NCBI GenBank assembly: GCA_020630195.1
Contig: JAHDBV010000006.1
Location: forward strand, 1-64,000
Length of the DNA stretch: 64,000 nt
Origin: Acidimicrobiales bacterium
GTDB lineage: Bacteria > Actinomycetota > Acidimicrobiia > Acidimicrobiales > SZUA-35
Direction of reading: 5' to 3'
The notes beneath the pieces are model-generated. The model was not told where the DNA came from. It saw only the letters and a program-made list of their open reading frames with translations, and searched no databases. The number at the start of each line of letters is the position of its first letter. Position 1 is the first letter of the stretch. The position numbers and the translations under genes were made by a program. Shown one piece after another: positions 15,899 to 24,411 of the stretch.

Positions 15899-17731
15899 AT
15901 GACACACCACACCCCCGGCTCCACCACCCCACCGACGCGCCGCGACACCGCCGCGGATCGACCGGTGCCCCCCGGCATCGCCGATGACGCCGTGGCGGTC
16001 CGGCCCGACGTCATCCCCGCAAGAGCGCAGGTCCGCCGCCCCGACGGTGGCTGGTTGTCGTTCACCGACGCTGCCGATCACGTGATCGCCTGGCACCTCG
16101 ACGAGGTCCAGCCGGCACTCGACCGCCTCGAGGCCGAGGTGGCCGCCGGCCGCTGGGCCGTCGGCTTCATCTCCTACGACGCCACCCCCGCGTTCGATCC
16201 CGGCCTCACGGCACGACGAGACGTTCGGGTCCCGCTCGTCGCCTTCGGCCTCTTCGAACGAGCCGACGACGGCCCGCTGCCCCGCGGCGGCGACTACCGG
16301 GTCGGCGAATGGGTCCCCCGCATCGACCGGGACCGCTACGGCCGCGACCTCACGCGGGTCCACGACGCCATCGCCGCCGGCGACACCTACCAGGTCAACC
16401 ACACGTTCCGCCTCGACGCCGACCTGTCCGGCGACGCGCTGGGCTTCTTCGAGGATCTCGTCGCCGCCCGGACCCGGGATCACGCCGTGTTCGTCGACCT
16501 CGGCGCCGCAGCGGTGGCCTCGGCCTCGCCCGAGCTCTTCCTCCGCATCGACGGCGACCGCGTGGAGACCGCACCCATGAAGGGCACCCGCCGTCGCGAC
16601 CCCGACGAGCGGATCGATGCCGCCCTCGCCGCCGAGCTCGTCGCCTCGGTCAAGGACCGGGCCGAGAACACGATGATCTGCGACATGATGCGCAACGACC
16701 TCGGGCGAGTGGCCCGGGTCGGGAGCGTGCGGGTCACGAAGCTGCACGACGTCGAGCACTATCCGACCGTCCACCAGATGGTCTCGAGGGTGGTCTGCGA
16801 CACCGACGTCGGCCTCGCCGACCTGCTGCGGGCGACGTTCCCCGCTGCCTCGATCACGGGGGCGCCGAAGTACTCGACCAGCCGGATCATCACCGAGCTC
16901 GAACCCGACGGACGCGGCATCTACTGCGGCACCGCGGGAGTGATCTCCCCCGACGGCTGGGCCGAGCTCAACGTGGCGATCCGCACCGCCTGGATCGACC
17001 ACGACCGGGGCACCGCCACCTACGGCGTCGGCGGCGGCATCGTGTGGGACTCCGACATCGACGACGAGTGGGCCGAGGCCCACACGAAGTCGCGGGTCCT
17101 CGACGCCGCGACCGGCCGCTTCGAGTTGCTCGAGACCGTGGCGGTCGCCCACGGCGACCCGATCCTGCTCCACGAACACGTCGACCGGATGTGCCACTCC
17201 GCACTCGAACTCGGCCGGCCCGCCGACCGGCTGGCCCTCACCGATCGGCTCCGGAGCGAGGCCGCCCGGCTCGGCTCCGGTGTCCTCCGTCTCCGCCTCG
17301 CGGCCGACGGCTCCGTCGCCGTCGACCACCGGACCCGCCCGGCCGCGCTCGCTCGCGGGGAACACTGGACCCTGCCGATCGACCCGGTGCCGGTGGCCTC
17401 CGACGATGGCCGGCTCCGCCACAAGACCACCGATCGGTCTCGCTACGACGCGGCCCGGGCCCGATTCCCCGAGGCTCCCGACGTCGTGCTCGTGAACGAG
17501 CGCGGTGAACTGTGCGAGACGACGATCGGCAATCTCGTGCTCGAGATCGACGGCCAACTCGTCACACCGCACCGTGGTGCCGGGCTCCTGCCGGGCACCC
17601 TCCGGGCCGAGTTGCTCGCCTACGACAAGGTGCGTGAGACCGTGCTGAGCGTGGCCGACCTGGAGCGGGCCGACGCCGTGTTCATGATCAACTCGGTCCG
17701 GGGCTGGGTCCCGATCCGGGTCGTCGCCTGA
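15899..17731 (+). CDS. pabBC: fused aminodeoxychorismate synthase component I and aminodeoxychorismate lyase (PabB-PabC)
   Basis: The ~610-residue fusion makes p-aminobenzoate for folate. Residues ~50-385 are a chorismate-binding PabB domain with AGDTYQVNHTFRL, ASASPELFL, APMKGTRRR, ENTMICDMMRNDLGRV, PAASITGAPK and GRGIYCGTAG. Residues ~390-610 are a PLP-dependent fold-type IV (PabC/aminotransferase IV) domain with HEHVDRMCHSALELG, the probable PLP lysine in LRHKTTDRSRYD and NERGELCETTIGNLVLEI. Such fusions occur across bacteria. The glutamine amidotransferase PabA is not adjacent. I chose ATG 15899; upstream frame extension to 15818 lacks support. It converges with the amidase gene. Confidence 0.9.
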   Translation: MTHHTPGSTTPPTRRDTAADRPVPPGIADDAVAVRPDVIPARAQVRRPDGGWLSFTDAADHVIAWHLDEVQPALDRLEAEVAAGRWAVGFISYDATPAFDPGLTARRDVRVPLVAFGLFERADDGPLPRGGDYRVGEWVPRIDRDRYGRDLTRVHDAIAAGDTYQVNHTFRLDADLSGDALGFFEDLVAARTRDHAVFVDLGAAAVASASPELFLRIDGDRVETAPMKGTRRRDPDERIDAALAAELVASVKDRAENTMICDMMRNDLGRVARVGSVRVTKLHDVEHYPTVHQMVSRVVCDTDVGLADLLRATFPAASITGAPKYSTSRIITELEPDGRGIYCGTAGVISPDGWAELNVAIRTAWIDHDRGTATYGVGGGIVWDSDIDDEWAEAHTKSRVLDAATGRFELLETVAVAHGDPILLHEHVDRMCHSALELGRPADRLALTDRLRSEAARLGSGVLRLRLAADGSVAVDHRTRPAALARGEHWTLPIDPVPVASDDGRLRHKTTDRSRYDAARARFPEAPDVVLVNERGELCETTIGNLVLEIDGQLVTPHRGAGLLPGTLRAELLAYDKVRETVLSVADLERADAVFMINSVRGWVPIRVVA

Positions 17732-17749
17732 GCGGACGCCGCCCGACGA

Positions 17750-19141
17750 TCAGACGCCCGGCGCCACGAGCGGCCAGGGTCGACCCCGCTCGACCAGGTG
17801 GGCGAGCTCGAGCAGCAGCGGCTCGCGGTGGTGGCCGGCGATGACCTGCATCCCGACGGGCAGTCCGTCGGAGGACACCCCGATCGGGATCGAGATCCCC
17901 GGGTTGCCGTAGATGTTCGACGGGATCGTCAGGGCGCCGTTGTTGATCGGTCGTGCCGTCTTGCCGCCGAAGTCCTCGGGCAGTCGACCCGATGCGTTGA
18001 AGGCCGTGTGCGGGTTCGTCGCGGTGACGACCAGGTCGACCTCGGCGAACATCGCCGCCATCGCCTCGTTCAGCTCGACCCGCGTGCGCTCGGCCTGCAC
18101 GGCGACATGGGCGTCGTAGTGCCTCACGGTGCCCTCGACACCGAGGCGCATCAGGGTGGTGAGCTGGTCGACGGCGTCCGGGTAGCGGTCGCCGAGGGCG
18201 CCCAGCAGGCCGAGACCGCCGGTGGCCGACCACGCACCGCCGCTGCGGGGGATCACCGGCTCGAGGTCGACGCGGGACAACCCGGCCTCGCGCACGAGCC
18301 ATGCACCGGCCTCGGCCACCAACTCGATGGTCTCGCCGGCCACGACCGACCCGGCGAACTCGTCGACGATCGCCACACGAAGGCCGCGGAGCTCGTCGCC
18401 GAGGGTGCCGAGTCCGGCCTCCCAACCGGCCACACGGGGCAGGCTCAGCGGGTCGGTGGCGTCGAACCCGTTGACGTTGTCGAACCAACGGGCGGTGTCG
18501 CGCACCGACCGGGTGAGCACGCCGGGCACGGCGGTGAGGTTGCCGGGCCCCACCACGGGACCCCGGGGGATACGACCCCAGGTGCACTTCAGGCCGACGA
18601 GGCCGCAGAAGCCGGCCGGGATCCGGATCGATCCGCCACCGTCTCCGCCCGTGCCGATCGTGAACAGTCCTCCGGCCACACCGGCGGCCGAGCCGCCGGA
18701 GGATCCCCCGGGCGTGAGGCCGTGGCGCCACGGGTTGTGGGTCGGCCCGTTGAGGCGGGTGTCGGTCTGGTTGACCCCGCCGAACTCCGAGGAGGTCGTG
18801 AGACCGAACGGCACACCCCCGGCCGCGACGAACCGGGCGATCTTGGTGTCGGTGGTCTCCGCGACCCGGTCGGCGAGTGCGAGGGAGGCACCGGTGTTCG
18901 GCCACCCCGCCACCCGATCGAGCTCCTTCACGCCGAAGGGCACTCCCCCGAACGGCGCCGACACGTCGGCTGCGGCCGCGCCGGCGAGCGCACGCTCGGG
19001 GTCGAGATGGGAGACGGCGTTGAGATCCGAGGCCTCGATGGCGGCGAGCGTCGCCGTCATCTCCTCGACGGGGCTGCGCTCCCCCGCTCGGAAGGCCTCC
19101 ACGAGGGAGACGGCATCGCCGGTCCAGGGGGTGTCGGTCAT
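17750..19141 (-). CDS. amidase-signature family hydrolase
   Basis: The 463-residue enzyme carries the Ser-Ser-Lys amidase signature. Lys is in FGVKELDR, the cis-Ser/Ser region in PGGSSGGSAAG, and the oxyanion stretch GTGGDGGGSIRIPAG is followed by FCGLVGLKCTWG. It hydrolyses an amide, most likely in the cytoplasm; the substrate is unknown. GatB and GatC are absent nearby, so it is not the transamidosome subunit. It starts 25 bases after phnE2 on the same strand. A TAGGTT hexamer six bases before its ATG suggests it also has its own leaderless promoter. The location suggests it may act on something imported by the PhnCDE-type transporter, but that is inference. Confidence 0.88.
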   Translation of the reverse strand: MTDTPWTGDAVSLVEAFRAGERSPVEEMTATLAAIEASDLNAVSHLDPERALAGAAAADVSAPFGGVPFGVKELDRVAGWPNTGASLALADRVAETTDTKIARFVAAGGVPFGLTTSSEFGGVNQTDTRLNGPTHNPWRHGLTPGGSSGGSAAGVAGGLFTIGTGGDGGGSIRIPAGFCGLVGLKCTWGRIPRGPVVGPGNLTAVPGVLTRSVRDTARWFDNVNGFDATDPLSLPRVAGWEAGLGTLGDELRGLRVAIVDEFAGSVVAGETIELVAEAGAWLVREAGLSRVDLEPVIPRSGGAWSATGGLGLLGALGDRYPDAVDQLTTLMRLGVEGTVRHYDAHVAVQAERTRVELNEAMAAMFAEVDLVVTATNPHTAFNASGRLPEDFGGKTARPINNGALTIPSNIYGNPGISIPIGVSSDGLPVGMQVIAGHHREPLLLELAHLVERGRPWPLVAPGV

Positions 19142-19147
19142 GGGCGG

Positions 19148-19153
19148 AACCTA
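19148..19153 (-). promoter_or_regulatory. TAGGTT -10-like hexamer before the amidase gene
   Basis: TAGGTT lies six bases before the ATG at 19141 on the minus strand, within the 24-base gap after phnE2. It would give leaderless transcription in addition to readthrough from the transporter operon. Confidence 0.4.
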
Positions 19154-19165
19154 GTCGCCGCCGGC

Positions 19166-19984
19166 TCAGCCTCGGGACGGTCCCCGCAGGATCCGCCGAC
19201 GGATCGCACCCGACACGATGTCGACCCCGATCGTCGCGACCACGACGATCACGAGCCCGAGACCGGCGACCTCGAACTGCTTGAACTGCAGGGTCTGGGC
19301 GATGGTGCCGCCGATGCCGCCGGCGCCGATCACCCCGAGCACGGCAGAGGCACGCACGTTGATCTCGAACCGGTAGAGCAGGAACGACGAGATCTCCGGC
19401 AGCACCTGGGGCACCACACCCCAACGCAGGCGCTGGAGCCGGGAACCCCCGACGGCGTCGACCGCCTCGACCGGAGCGTCGTCGATGGCCTCGATGACCT
19501 CGGCGAACAGCTTCCCGAGTGTGCCGATCGAGCCGACGCCGATCGCCATGACACCGGCCATCGGCGTGAGGCCCAGCAGGGGGATGAACGCGATGGCGAG
19601 GATCACCTCGGGAATCGCACGGAGCAGGTTGAGCACCTGGCGCACGACGAGCGTGGTGAACCGACCGGCGAGGTTCTCGGCGGCCAGGAACGACAACGGC
19701 AACGCCACGATCCCGGCGATGATCGTGCCGAGCCAGGCGATCGCGATCGATTCCCACATGTCGACCAGCAGGTCGCCGGTCCGCTCGAACGCCATGTCCG
19801 AGAAGAGCAGACGTCCGAGATCCCAGAGATCGGCCGGAGCGTCGAGCAGACGCTCCCACCGGGCGTCGAGGCCCCACAACGACCACGCGGCCAGGGCGAT
19901 GACGACGGCCCAGGTCACCGGCCGCCACCACTCCCGGGTGGGTTCGGGCATCCGGGTGACCGCGCCCCGGTCGACGGTCGTCAC
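19166..19984 (-). CDS. phnE: PhnE-type ABC transporter permease (second copy)
   Basis: The ~272-residue integral membrane permease belongs to the phosphonate/phosphite transporter type. Motifs include WLGTIIAGIVALPLSFLAAENL, LLRAIPEVILAIAF and the EAA-like coupling loop EAVDAVGGSRLQRLRWGVVPQVLPEI, then ASAVLGVIGAGGIGG. The GTG start overlaps the stop of the first permease by four bases (GTGA); an ATG eleven codons downstream is an alternative. Two PhnE permeases in tandem form the heterodimeric pore in several PhnCDE systems. Confidence 0.9.
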   Translation of the reverse strand: MTTVDRGAVTRMPEPTREWWRPVTWAVVIALAAWSLWGLDARWERLLDAPADLWDLGRLLFSDMAFERTGDLLVDMWESIAIAWLGTIIAGIVALPLSFLAAENLAGRFTTLVVRQVLNLLRAIPEVILAIAFIPLLGLTPMAGVMAIGVGSIGTLGKLFAEVIEAIDDAPVEAVDAVGGSRLQRLRWGVVPQVLPEISSFLLYRFEINVRASAVLGVIGAGGIGGTIAQTLQFKQFEVAGLGLVIVVVATIGVDIVSGAIRRRILRGPSRG

Positions 19985-20781
19985 ACCAACCTCCGACGGA
20001 GCACGATCGAGATGCGCTCCACGAGGAAGACCACGAGGAAGAACAGCAGCACGAGGCCCCACAACTTGTCCCACTCGCCCCGGCCCTGGAAGAACTGGAT
20101 CCGCTCGCCGATGCCGCCGGCACCGACGAGGCCGATCACCGCGGAGGCCCGCAGGTTGATCTCGAAGCCGTAGAGCACGAACGAGACGTACGACGGCAGG
20201 ATCTGGGGCAACACGGCGGTGCGCAGCATCGAGGTGTTCGAGGCCCCGGCGGCGACTCCCGCCTCGATCGGGCCCCGATCGATCCCGTCGAGCGTGTCGG
20301 CGGTGAGCTTCGAGACCACGGCGATCGAGAAGAAGAACAACGCCAGCAGGCCGGACAGCGCCCCGATGCCGACGGCGGAGACGAACAGCAGTGCCCACAA
20401 CAGATCGGGCAACGACCGGATCACGGAGTTGATCAGGCGCAGCACCACCTGCACCACCCGGTTCGGTGCGCCGTAGTCGGTGGCGTAGAGCGCGAGCGGC
20501 AGCGCGACGATCGACCCGCCGGCCGTGCCGAGGACCGCGAGTTGGAGGGTCTCGATGAACGCACGGCGGGACCGGCGCGACCAGATCTGCGACCAGTCGG
20601 GATCGAGGAGCCCCTCGACGACGCTGTTGGGTCGGGTGAGGTCGGTGACGAGGCCGGTCGGGTCGAAGTCGACGGCGCGGGCGGTGAGCACCGTGAGCAC
20701 GAGCGCGCCGAGTCCGGACAGCACCGTGAACCGGCCGGGAGCCGGGCGCGGTGGCAGGCGGTCGACGGCGGCGTCGGTCAC
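19981..20781 (-). CDS. phnE: PhnE-type ABC transporter permease (first copy)
   Basis: The ~266-residue permease has an N-terminal helix (FTVLSGLGALVLTVL) and LGTAGGSIVALPLALYATDYG. It also has VIRSLPDLLWALLFVSAVG, the coupling loop GVAAGASNTSMLRTAVLPQILPSY and ASAVIGLVGAGGIGE. This matches the PhnE family closely and is paralogous to the adjacent permease. I take GTG 20781, 19 bases after the phnC stop. It is part of the phnD-phnC-phnE1-phnE2 operon. Confidence 0.9.
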   Translation of the reverse strand: MTDAAVDRLPPRPAPGRFTVLSGLGALVLTVLTARAVDFDPTGLVTDLTRPNSVVEGLLDPDWSQIWSRRSRRAFIETLQLAVLGTAGGSIVALPLALYATDYGAPNRVVQVVLRLINSVIRSLPDLLWALLFVSAVGIGALSGLLALFFFSIAVVSKLTADTLDGIDRGPIEAGVAAGASNTSMLRTAVLPQILPSYVSFVLYGFEINLRASAVIGLVGAGGIGERIQFFQGRGEWDKLWGLVLLFFLVVFLVERISIVLRRRLV

Positions 20782-20800
20782 GAAGCGGTGGCGTGCGGCG

Positions 20801-21577
20801 TCACATCGCCGCCTGTTTGTCCATCGTGTCGTCCGCCGTGAGCGACCGCCCGTAGATCGACTCGAACACGGCGGCGTCGCAGTCTTCCCCGGGCCCGTCG
20901 AACACGAGCTCCCCGGCACGCAGCCCGATGATCCGATCGGCATAGGCCGTGGCCAGATCGAGGAAGTGGAGGTTCACGACCGTGGTGATGCCGAGCTCGT
21001 TCGAGATCTGCTTGAGATAGCGCATCACCACGTGGCTCGTGGGCGGGTCGAGACTGGCGACGGGTTCGTCCGCCAGGATGATCGACGGCTCCTGGGCGAG
21101 TGCCCGGGCGATGCCGACACGCTGGCGCTGACCGCCCGACAGGTGATTGGCCCGCACCCGGGCCTTGTCGAGGATGCCGACGCGGTCGAGTGCGGCCGCG
21201 GCCAGGGCGACGTCGTCGGCCGGGTACCGCCCGAGCAGGGTCCGCCACGTGGGGACCCGGTGCAGACGACCCATCAGCACGTTGTTCAGCACACTCGTGC
21301 GGTCGACGAGGTTGAACCCCTGGAAGACCATGCCGACCTCGGAGCGCAGCTCCCGCAGACCGGTGCGGTCGAGTCCGGGCACCTCACGGCCGTTCACCTC
21401 GAGGTGTCCGGACGTCAGGGGCACGAGACCGTTGACGGCCCGGATCAGGGTCGACTTGCCCGCACCGGACAGTCCGACCACGACGACGAACTCGCCGTCG
21501 CCGATCTCCAGGTCGAGGTTCGACAGCGCGCGGACGCCACCGTCGTAGACGACGGAGGCGTCGCGGAACCGGATCAC
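20801..21577 (-). CDS. phnC: PhnC-type ABC transporter ATPase
   Basis: The 258-residue ATPase has Walker A GLSGAGKST, Q-loop VFQGFNLVDR, signature LSGGQRQRVGIARAL and Walker B IILADEPVASLDP. The H-loop region is VVNLHFLDLA. FNLVDR and the LNNVLMGRL stretch are typical of PhnC, the ATPase of phosphonate/phosphite importers. It is cytoplasmic and pairs with the two adjacent permeases. The 66-base gap to phnD contains a strong hairpin that probably reduces its expression relative to the binding protein. Confidence 0.92.
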   Translation of the reverse strand: MIRFRDASVVYDGGVRALSNLDLEIGDGEFVVVVGLSGAGKSTLIRAVNGLVPLTSGHLEVNGREVPGLDRTGLRELRSEVGMVFQGFNLVDRTSVLNNVLMGRLHRVPTWRTLLGRYPADDVALAAAALDRVGILDKARVRANHLSGGQRQRVGIARALAQEPSIILADEPVASLDPPTSHVVMRYLKQISNELGITTVVNLHFLDLATAYADRIIGLRAGELVFDGPGEDCDAAVFESIYGRSLTADDTMDKQAAM

Positions 21578-21590
21578 CGGGCCACCACCC

Positions 21591-21618
21591 CGGCGGGGCG
21601 CACGCAGGCGCCCCGCCG
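21591..21618 (-). terminator. intercistronic hairpin between phnD and phnC
   Basis: CGGCGGGGCG (21591-21600) pairs with CGCCCCGCCG (21609-21618) around the loop CACGCAGG, and outer C/G pairs can extend the stem. It sits between the phnD stop and the phnC start. A stem here commonly stabilises the binding-protein message or partially terminates transcription, yielding more PhnD than PhnC/E. No T-run follows. Confidence 0.5.
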
Positions 21619-21643
21619 CGGGGTGATGTGTCCGGTGCTCGGA

Positions 21644-22777
21644 CTACTCGAGCAGGTCACCGAGCTCCACTTCGAGGTCACGGATGACGTCGTAGTCGCT
21701 CGAGGTGACCGGCACCAGGTCGTCGATGCTGTAGAGCTCCGACAGCAGGGCGTTGCCGTCCTCGGTGCCGGCGATGTCGACGAAGGCGTCGGTGATGGCC
21801 GACACGAGGTCGGGCGGCAGATCGCCGGCGACGGCGAACCCGTCGTTCGGGATCGGACCGGACCAACCGAACACGACGACCTTCTCACCGACGTCGGGGT
21901 TGGCCTCGGCGATGGTGCCCCGGGCGTCGTTGAACGACACACCGACGGCGGCGTCGCCGTCGTAGACGGCCTGGACCGAGTTGTCGTGTCCACCGGCGAA
22001 CAGCCCGTCGACACCGTCGAGCGGATCGACGCCGGCCTGGGCCAGCTGGAGCGCCGGGATGGCGTAGCCGGAGGTCGAGCCCTGGTCGACGAACGACACG
22101 GTCACGCCCTCGAGCTTCGGCAGCTGATCGGCACCGATCGGGCCGTCGGCGGCGGAGGCCGCATCGAGCACGCCGTTGCAGAAGAGGTACCCGTCCTCGT
22201 CCGCCACGGGAGCGTCGTCGCAGTAGGTGTCGGGGTCGTTCGTGAACCACTGGGTCACGTAGAGCAGCGAGCCGAAGCGCTCCGACTGGAGGATGAGCTC
22301 GGCGCCAGCCTGTTCCTCGGCCTGGACCATCTGACGGGGGCCGAGGCCGCCCGCGATCTGGGCCTGGCCGGACTCGAGCGCCACGATCACACCCGCGTAG
22401 TCGGTGGGCACGAGCGGCTCGACCGGGATGCCGAGGCGCTCGGACAACATCTCGGCGAGCGGGGTGGCGGTCTCGATCAGGCCACCGGTCTCCTGCGACG
22501 GGGTCAGGGTGAACACGAGCGTCTCGGGCCAGTCGTCCTGCATGGCGCCCTCGTCGTCCATGGCGTCCTCGGAGTGCTCCTCGTCGGAGTGCTCGTCGTC
22601 CTCCATGGCCTCTTCGGCCTCGTCGACGACGTCCTCGGCGGCGTCGGTCGCGGTGTCGGCCGCGTCCTCGACGGCATCGGTCGCACCGTCGACGACGTCG
22701 GCGGCGTCACTGCCGCACGCCGCGGCGACCAACGCCATGGCGAACAGCATGCTCAACAACTTCCACATGCGATGCAT
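21644..22777 (-). CDS. phnD: PhnD-type substrate-binding lipoprotein of a phosphonate/phosphite-like ABC importer
   Basis: The ~377-residue protein starts with a lipoprotein signal peptide ending in LVAAACGSD, so it is probably acylated on Cys and anchored outside the membrane. A very acidic linker of about 60 residues follows (EDAADTATDAAEDVVDEAEE, then HSDEEHSEDAMDD), then a PhnD-type periplasmic-binding fold. That fold contains the ligand-site stretches STSGYAIPALQLAQAG and VGVSFNDARG. Substrates in this family are phosphonates, phosphite or hypophosphite, but other small anions cannot be excluded. No phosphonate or phosphite catabolic gene (phnGHIJ, ptxD, phnX) is nearby; the adjacent amidase is the only candidate enzyme. 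ATG 22777 follows AGGAGG. Confidence 0.9.
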   Translation of the reverse strand: MHRMWKLLSMLFAMALVAAACGSDAADVVDGATDAVEDAADTATDAAEDVVDEAEEAMEDDEHSDEEHSEDAMDDEGAMQDDWPETLVFTLTPSQETGGLIETATPLAEMLSERLGIPVEPLVPTDYAGVIVALESGQAQIAGGLGPRQMVQAEEQAGAELILQSERFGSLLYVTQWFTNDPDTYCDDAPVADEDGYLFCNGVLDAASAADGPIGADQLPKLEGVTVSFVDQGSTSGYAIPALQLAQAGVDPLDGVDGLFAGGHDNSVQAVYDGDAAVGVSFNDARGTIAEANPDVGEKVVVFGWSGPIPNDGFAVAGDLPPDLVSAITDAFVDIAGTEDGNALLSELYSIDDLVPVTSSDYDVIRDLEVELGDLLE

Positions 22778-22826
22778 CGCATGCCTCCTCTCCCGGGCCC
22801 GCGGGTCGGGCCCCACACGGGCGAAG

Positions 22827-23420
22827 CTAACGGATCGAGAAGGGGCGGCCGCCCGGGGCGTGTGAACGGTTCATGACGGTCTGTTCGAAGGCCGGCCAGT
22901 CGACGACGTCGACCGCGCCCGACACCGGCTCGTTCCAGCCGCGCACGAAGCGGCACACGAGTGCGTCGGGATGATGGGCGACGAGCTGGGGCAGCACGAA
23001 CGGCGAGTCGTCGAGGTACACGTCGCAGTCGACACGGTGCTTCTGCTCGATGATGTGCACCTCCCGTGACGGCATGCCGACGTCGGACAGCCAGGCGAAG
23101 GTGTCGGCGACGGCCCAGTCGAACTTGTGGGTGATCACCACGATCTCGTAGCCGGCGCCGGCCAGGCGGGTGAGGGTCTCGATCGCGCCGGGGTAGGGCT
23201 CGAGATGACGGAAACAGCTGGCCCCGTCGCCGTTGCGGAACCACCGCCAGAACTCGTCCATGTCGGCGAAGCCGCCGAGACGATCGAGCCCGTCCCAGCC
23301 GTGCACCATCGACGGATCCAGTGACGAGCCGAACTCCTCGGCGTGGCGTCCCATCCATCCGCGATGGAACTGCGCCACCACACCGTCGAGGTCGATCCCG
23401 AGTCGCATCCCGACGAGCAT
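22827..23420 (-). CDS. HAD-superfamily 5' nucleotidase-like phosphatase
   Basis: The ~197-residue protein has the HAD motif I in LGIDLDGVV, motif II around VVITHKF, and the acidic motif IV YLDDSPFVLPQL. This pattern resembles the cytosolic deoxy-5'-nucleotidase (NT5C) and related small HAD phosphatases. The nucleophile is Asp10 of DLDGVV when counted from the nearer ATG at 23408. I used ATG 23420; neither start has a good ribosome binding site. It is divergent from the alpha/beta hydrolase gene and 49 bases upstream of phnD on the same strand. The substrate is not predictable. Confidence 0.78.
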   Translation of the reverse strand: MLVGMRLGIDLDGVVAQFHRGWMGRHAEEFGSSLDPSMVHGWDGLDRLGGFADMDEFWRWFRNGDGASCFRHLEPYPGAIETLTRLAGAGYEIVVITHKFDWAVADTFAWLSDVGMPSREVHIIEQKHRVDCDVYLDDSPFVLPQLVAHHPDALVCRFVRGWNEPVSGAVDVVDWPAFEQTVMNRSHAPGGRPFSIR

Positions 23421-23474
23421 GCCATCGACGAGCCACCCTGGGGCCCGGAATCCGACGGCATCGGCCCGGAGCGG

Positions 23475-23480
23475 TACCGT
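23475..23480 (+). promoter_or_regulatory. TACCGT -10-like hexamer before the alpha/beta hydrolase gene
   Basis: TACCGT lies six bases upstream of ATG 23487, with no ribosome binding site between. Leaderless initiation is expected. Confidence 0.5.
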
Positions 23481-23486
23481 CGACGC

Positions 23487-24365
23487 ATGACCGCGGTCGA
23501 CCTCAACGGCATCACCATCGAATACGAGCGGACCGGGACGGGCGAACCGCTGCTGCTCGTCATGGGACTCGCCGGGCAGCTCACCTCGTGGCCGCCGGAG
23601 TTGGTGGAGGCTCTCGTGGCCGAGGGCTTCGAGGTCATCCGGTTCGACAACCGCGACGCCGGGCTCTCGACGGAGTTCTCCACCCCGCCGATGACACCGG
23701 CGGCCCAGGCCAAGGCGATGCTCACCGGACGGGCTCCCGACCCCGGCTACACCCTGTCCGACATGGCCGACGACGCCGCCGCACTCCTCGACCACCTCGG
23801 CATCGGCTCGGCCCACGTCGTCGGTGCGTCGATGGGCGGCATGATCGCCCAACTCATGGCGATCGAGCACCCGGCGAAGGTCCGGAGCCTGTGCTCCATC
23901 ATGTCGACCACCGGCTCACGCCGCGTCGGGCGCATGTCGCCCATGCTGCTGCCCGCCTACGCCCGGATCGACCGCGACCCGGCCAAGCGGTTCGAGGCCT
24001 CGATGACGATCTGGCGGTCGATCGCCGGACCGCACTTCGACGCCGAGCGTGCCGCCGATCGCATCCGGGGCGAGCAGGCCCGGAGCTACCGACCCGCGGG
24101 CGTCTCCCGCCAGACGATGGCCATCATCAACACACCGGATCGCACCGGGGCGCTGCGGACCCTCGACGTGCCGACGCTGGTGATCCACGGCATGCGGGAT
24201 CTGCTCGTGATGCCCTCGGGTGGCATGGCCACCGCCGAGGCCGTGCCCGGCTCGCGGCTGCTCATGTTCAACGACATGGCCCACGATCTGCCGCTGCCCC
24301 GCGTGGGTGAGATCGCCTCGGCGATCGCCGAGAACTCCCGACGAGCGGTGCCGGTCGCCGCCTGA
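23487..24365 (+). CDS. alpha/beta-fold hydrolase
   Basis: The 292-residue protein has the alpha/beta hydrolase core. The oxyanion region is VMGLAGQLTSW, the FDNRDAG strand is typical of the family, and the nucleophile elbow is VVGASMGGMIAQ. The acid is Asp in VIHGMRDLLV and the base His in FNDMAHDLP. It probably hydrolyses an ester or related bond in the cytoplasm; the closest recognisable type is the 3-oxoadipate enol-lactonase-like group. The last codons form the first unit of a 21-base tandem repeat that runs on past the stop. Confidence 0.85.
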   Translation: MTAVDLNGITIEYERTGTGEPLLLVMGLAGQLTSWPPELVEALVAEGFEVIRFDNRDAGLSTEFSTPPMTPAAQAKAMLTGRAPDPGYTLSDMADDAAALLDHLGIGSAHVVGASMGGMIAQLMAIEHPAKVRSLCSIMSTTGSRRVGRMSPMLLPAYARIDRDPAKRFEASMTIWRSIAGPHFDAERAADRIRGEQARSYRPAGVSRQTMAIINTPDRTGALRTLDVPTLVIHGMRDLLVMPSGGMATAEAVPGSRLLMFNDMAHDLPLPRVGEIASAIAENSRRAVPVAA

Positions 24366-24411
24366 GCGGTGCCGGTCGCCACCTGAGCGGTGCCGGTCGC
24401 CGCCCGAGCGG
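24343..24411 (+). repeat. 21-base tandem repeat, about 3.3 copies, across the stop codon of the alpha/beta hydrolase
   Basis: The unit is GAGCGGTGCCGGTCGCCGCCT at 24343-24363, 24364-24384 (one change) and 24385-24405 (one change), followed by a six-base start of a fourth unit. The hydrolase stop TGA at 24363-24365 lies at the junction of the first two units. A later unit boundary repeats TGAGCGG. The array therefore moves with the gene's 3' end and could have duplicated the stop codon. Confidence 0.9.
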
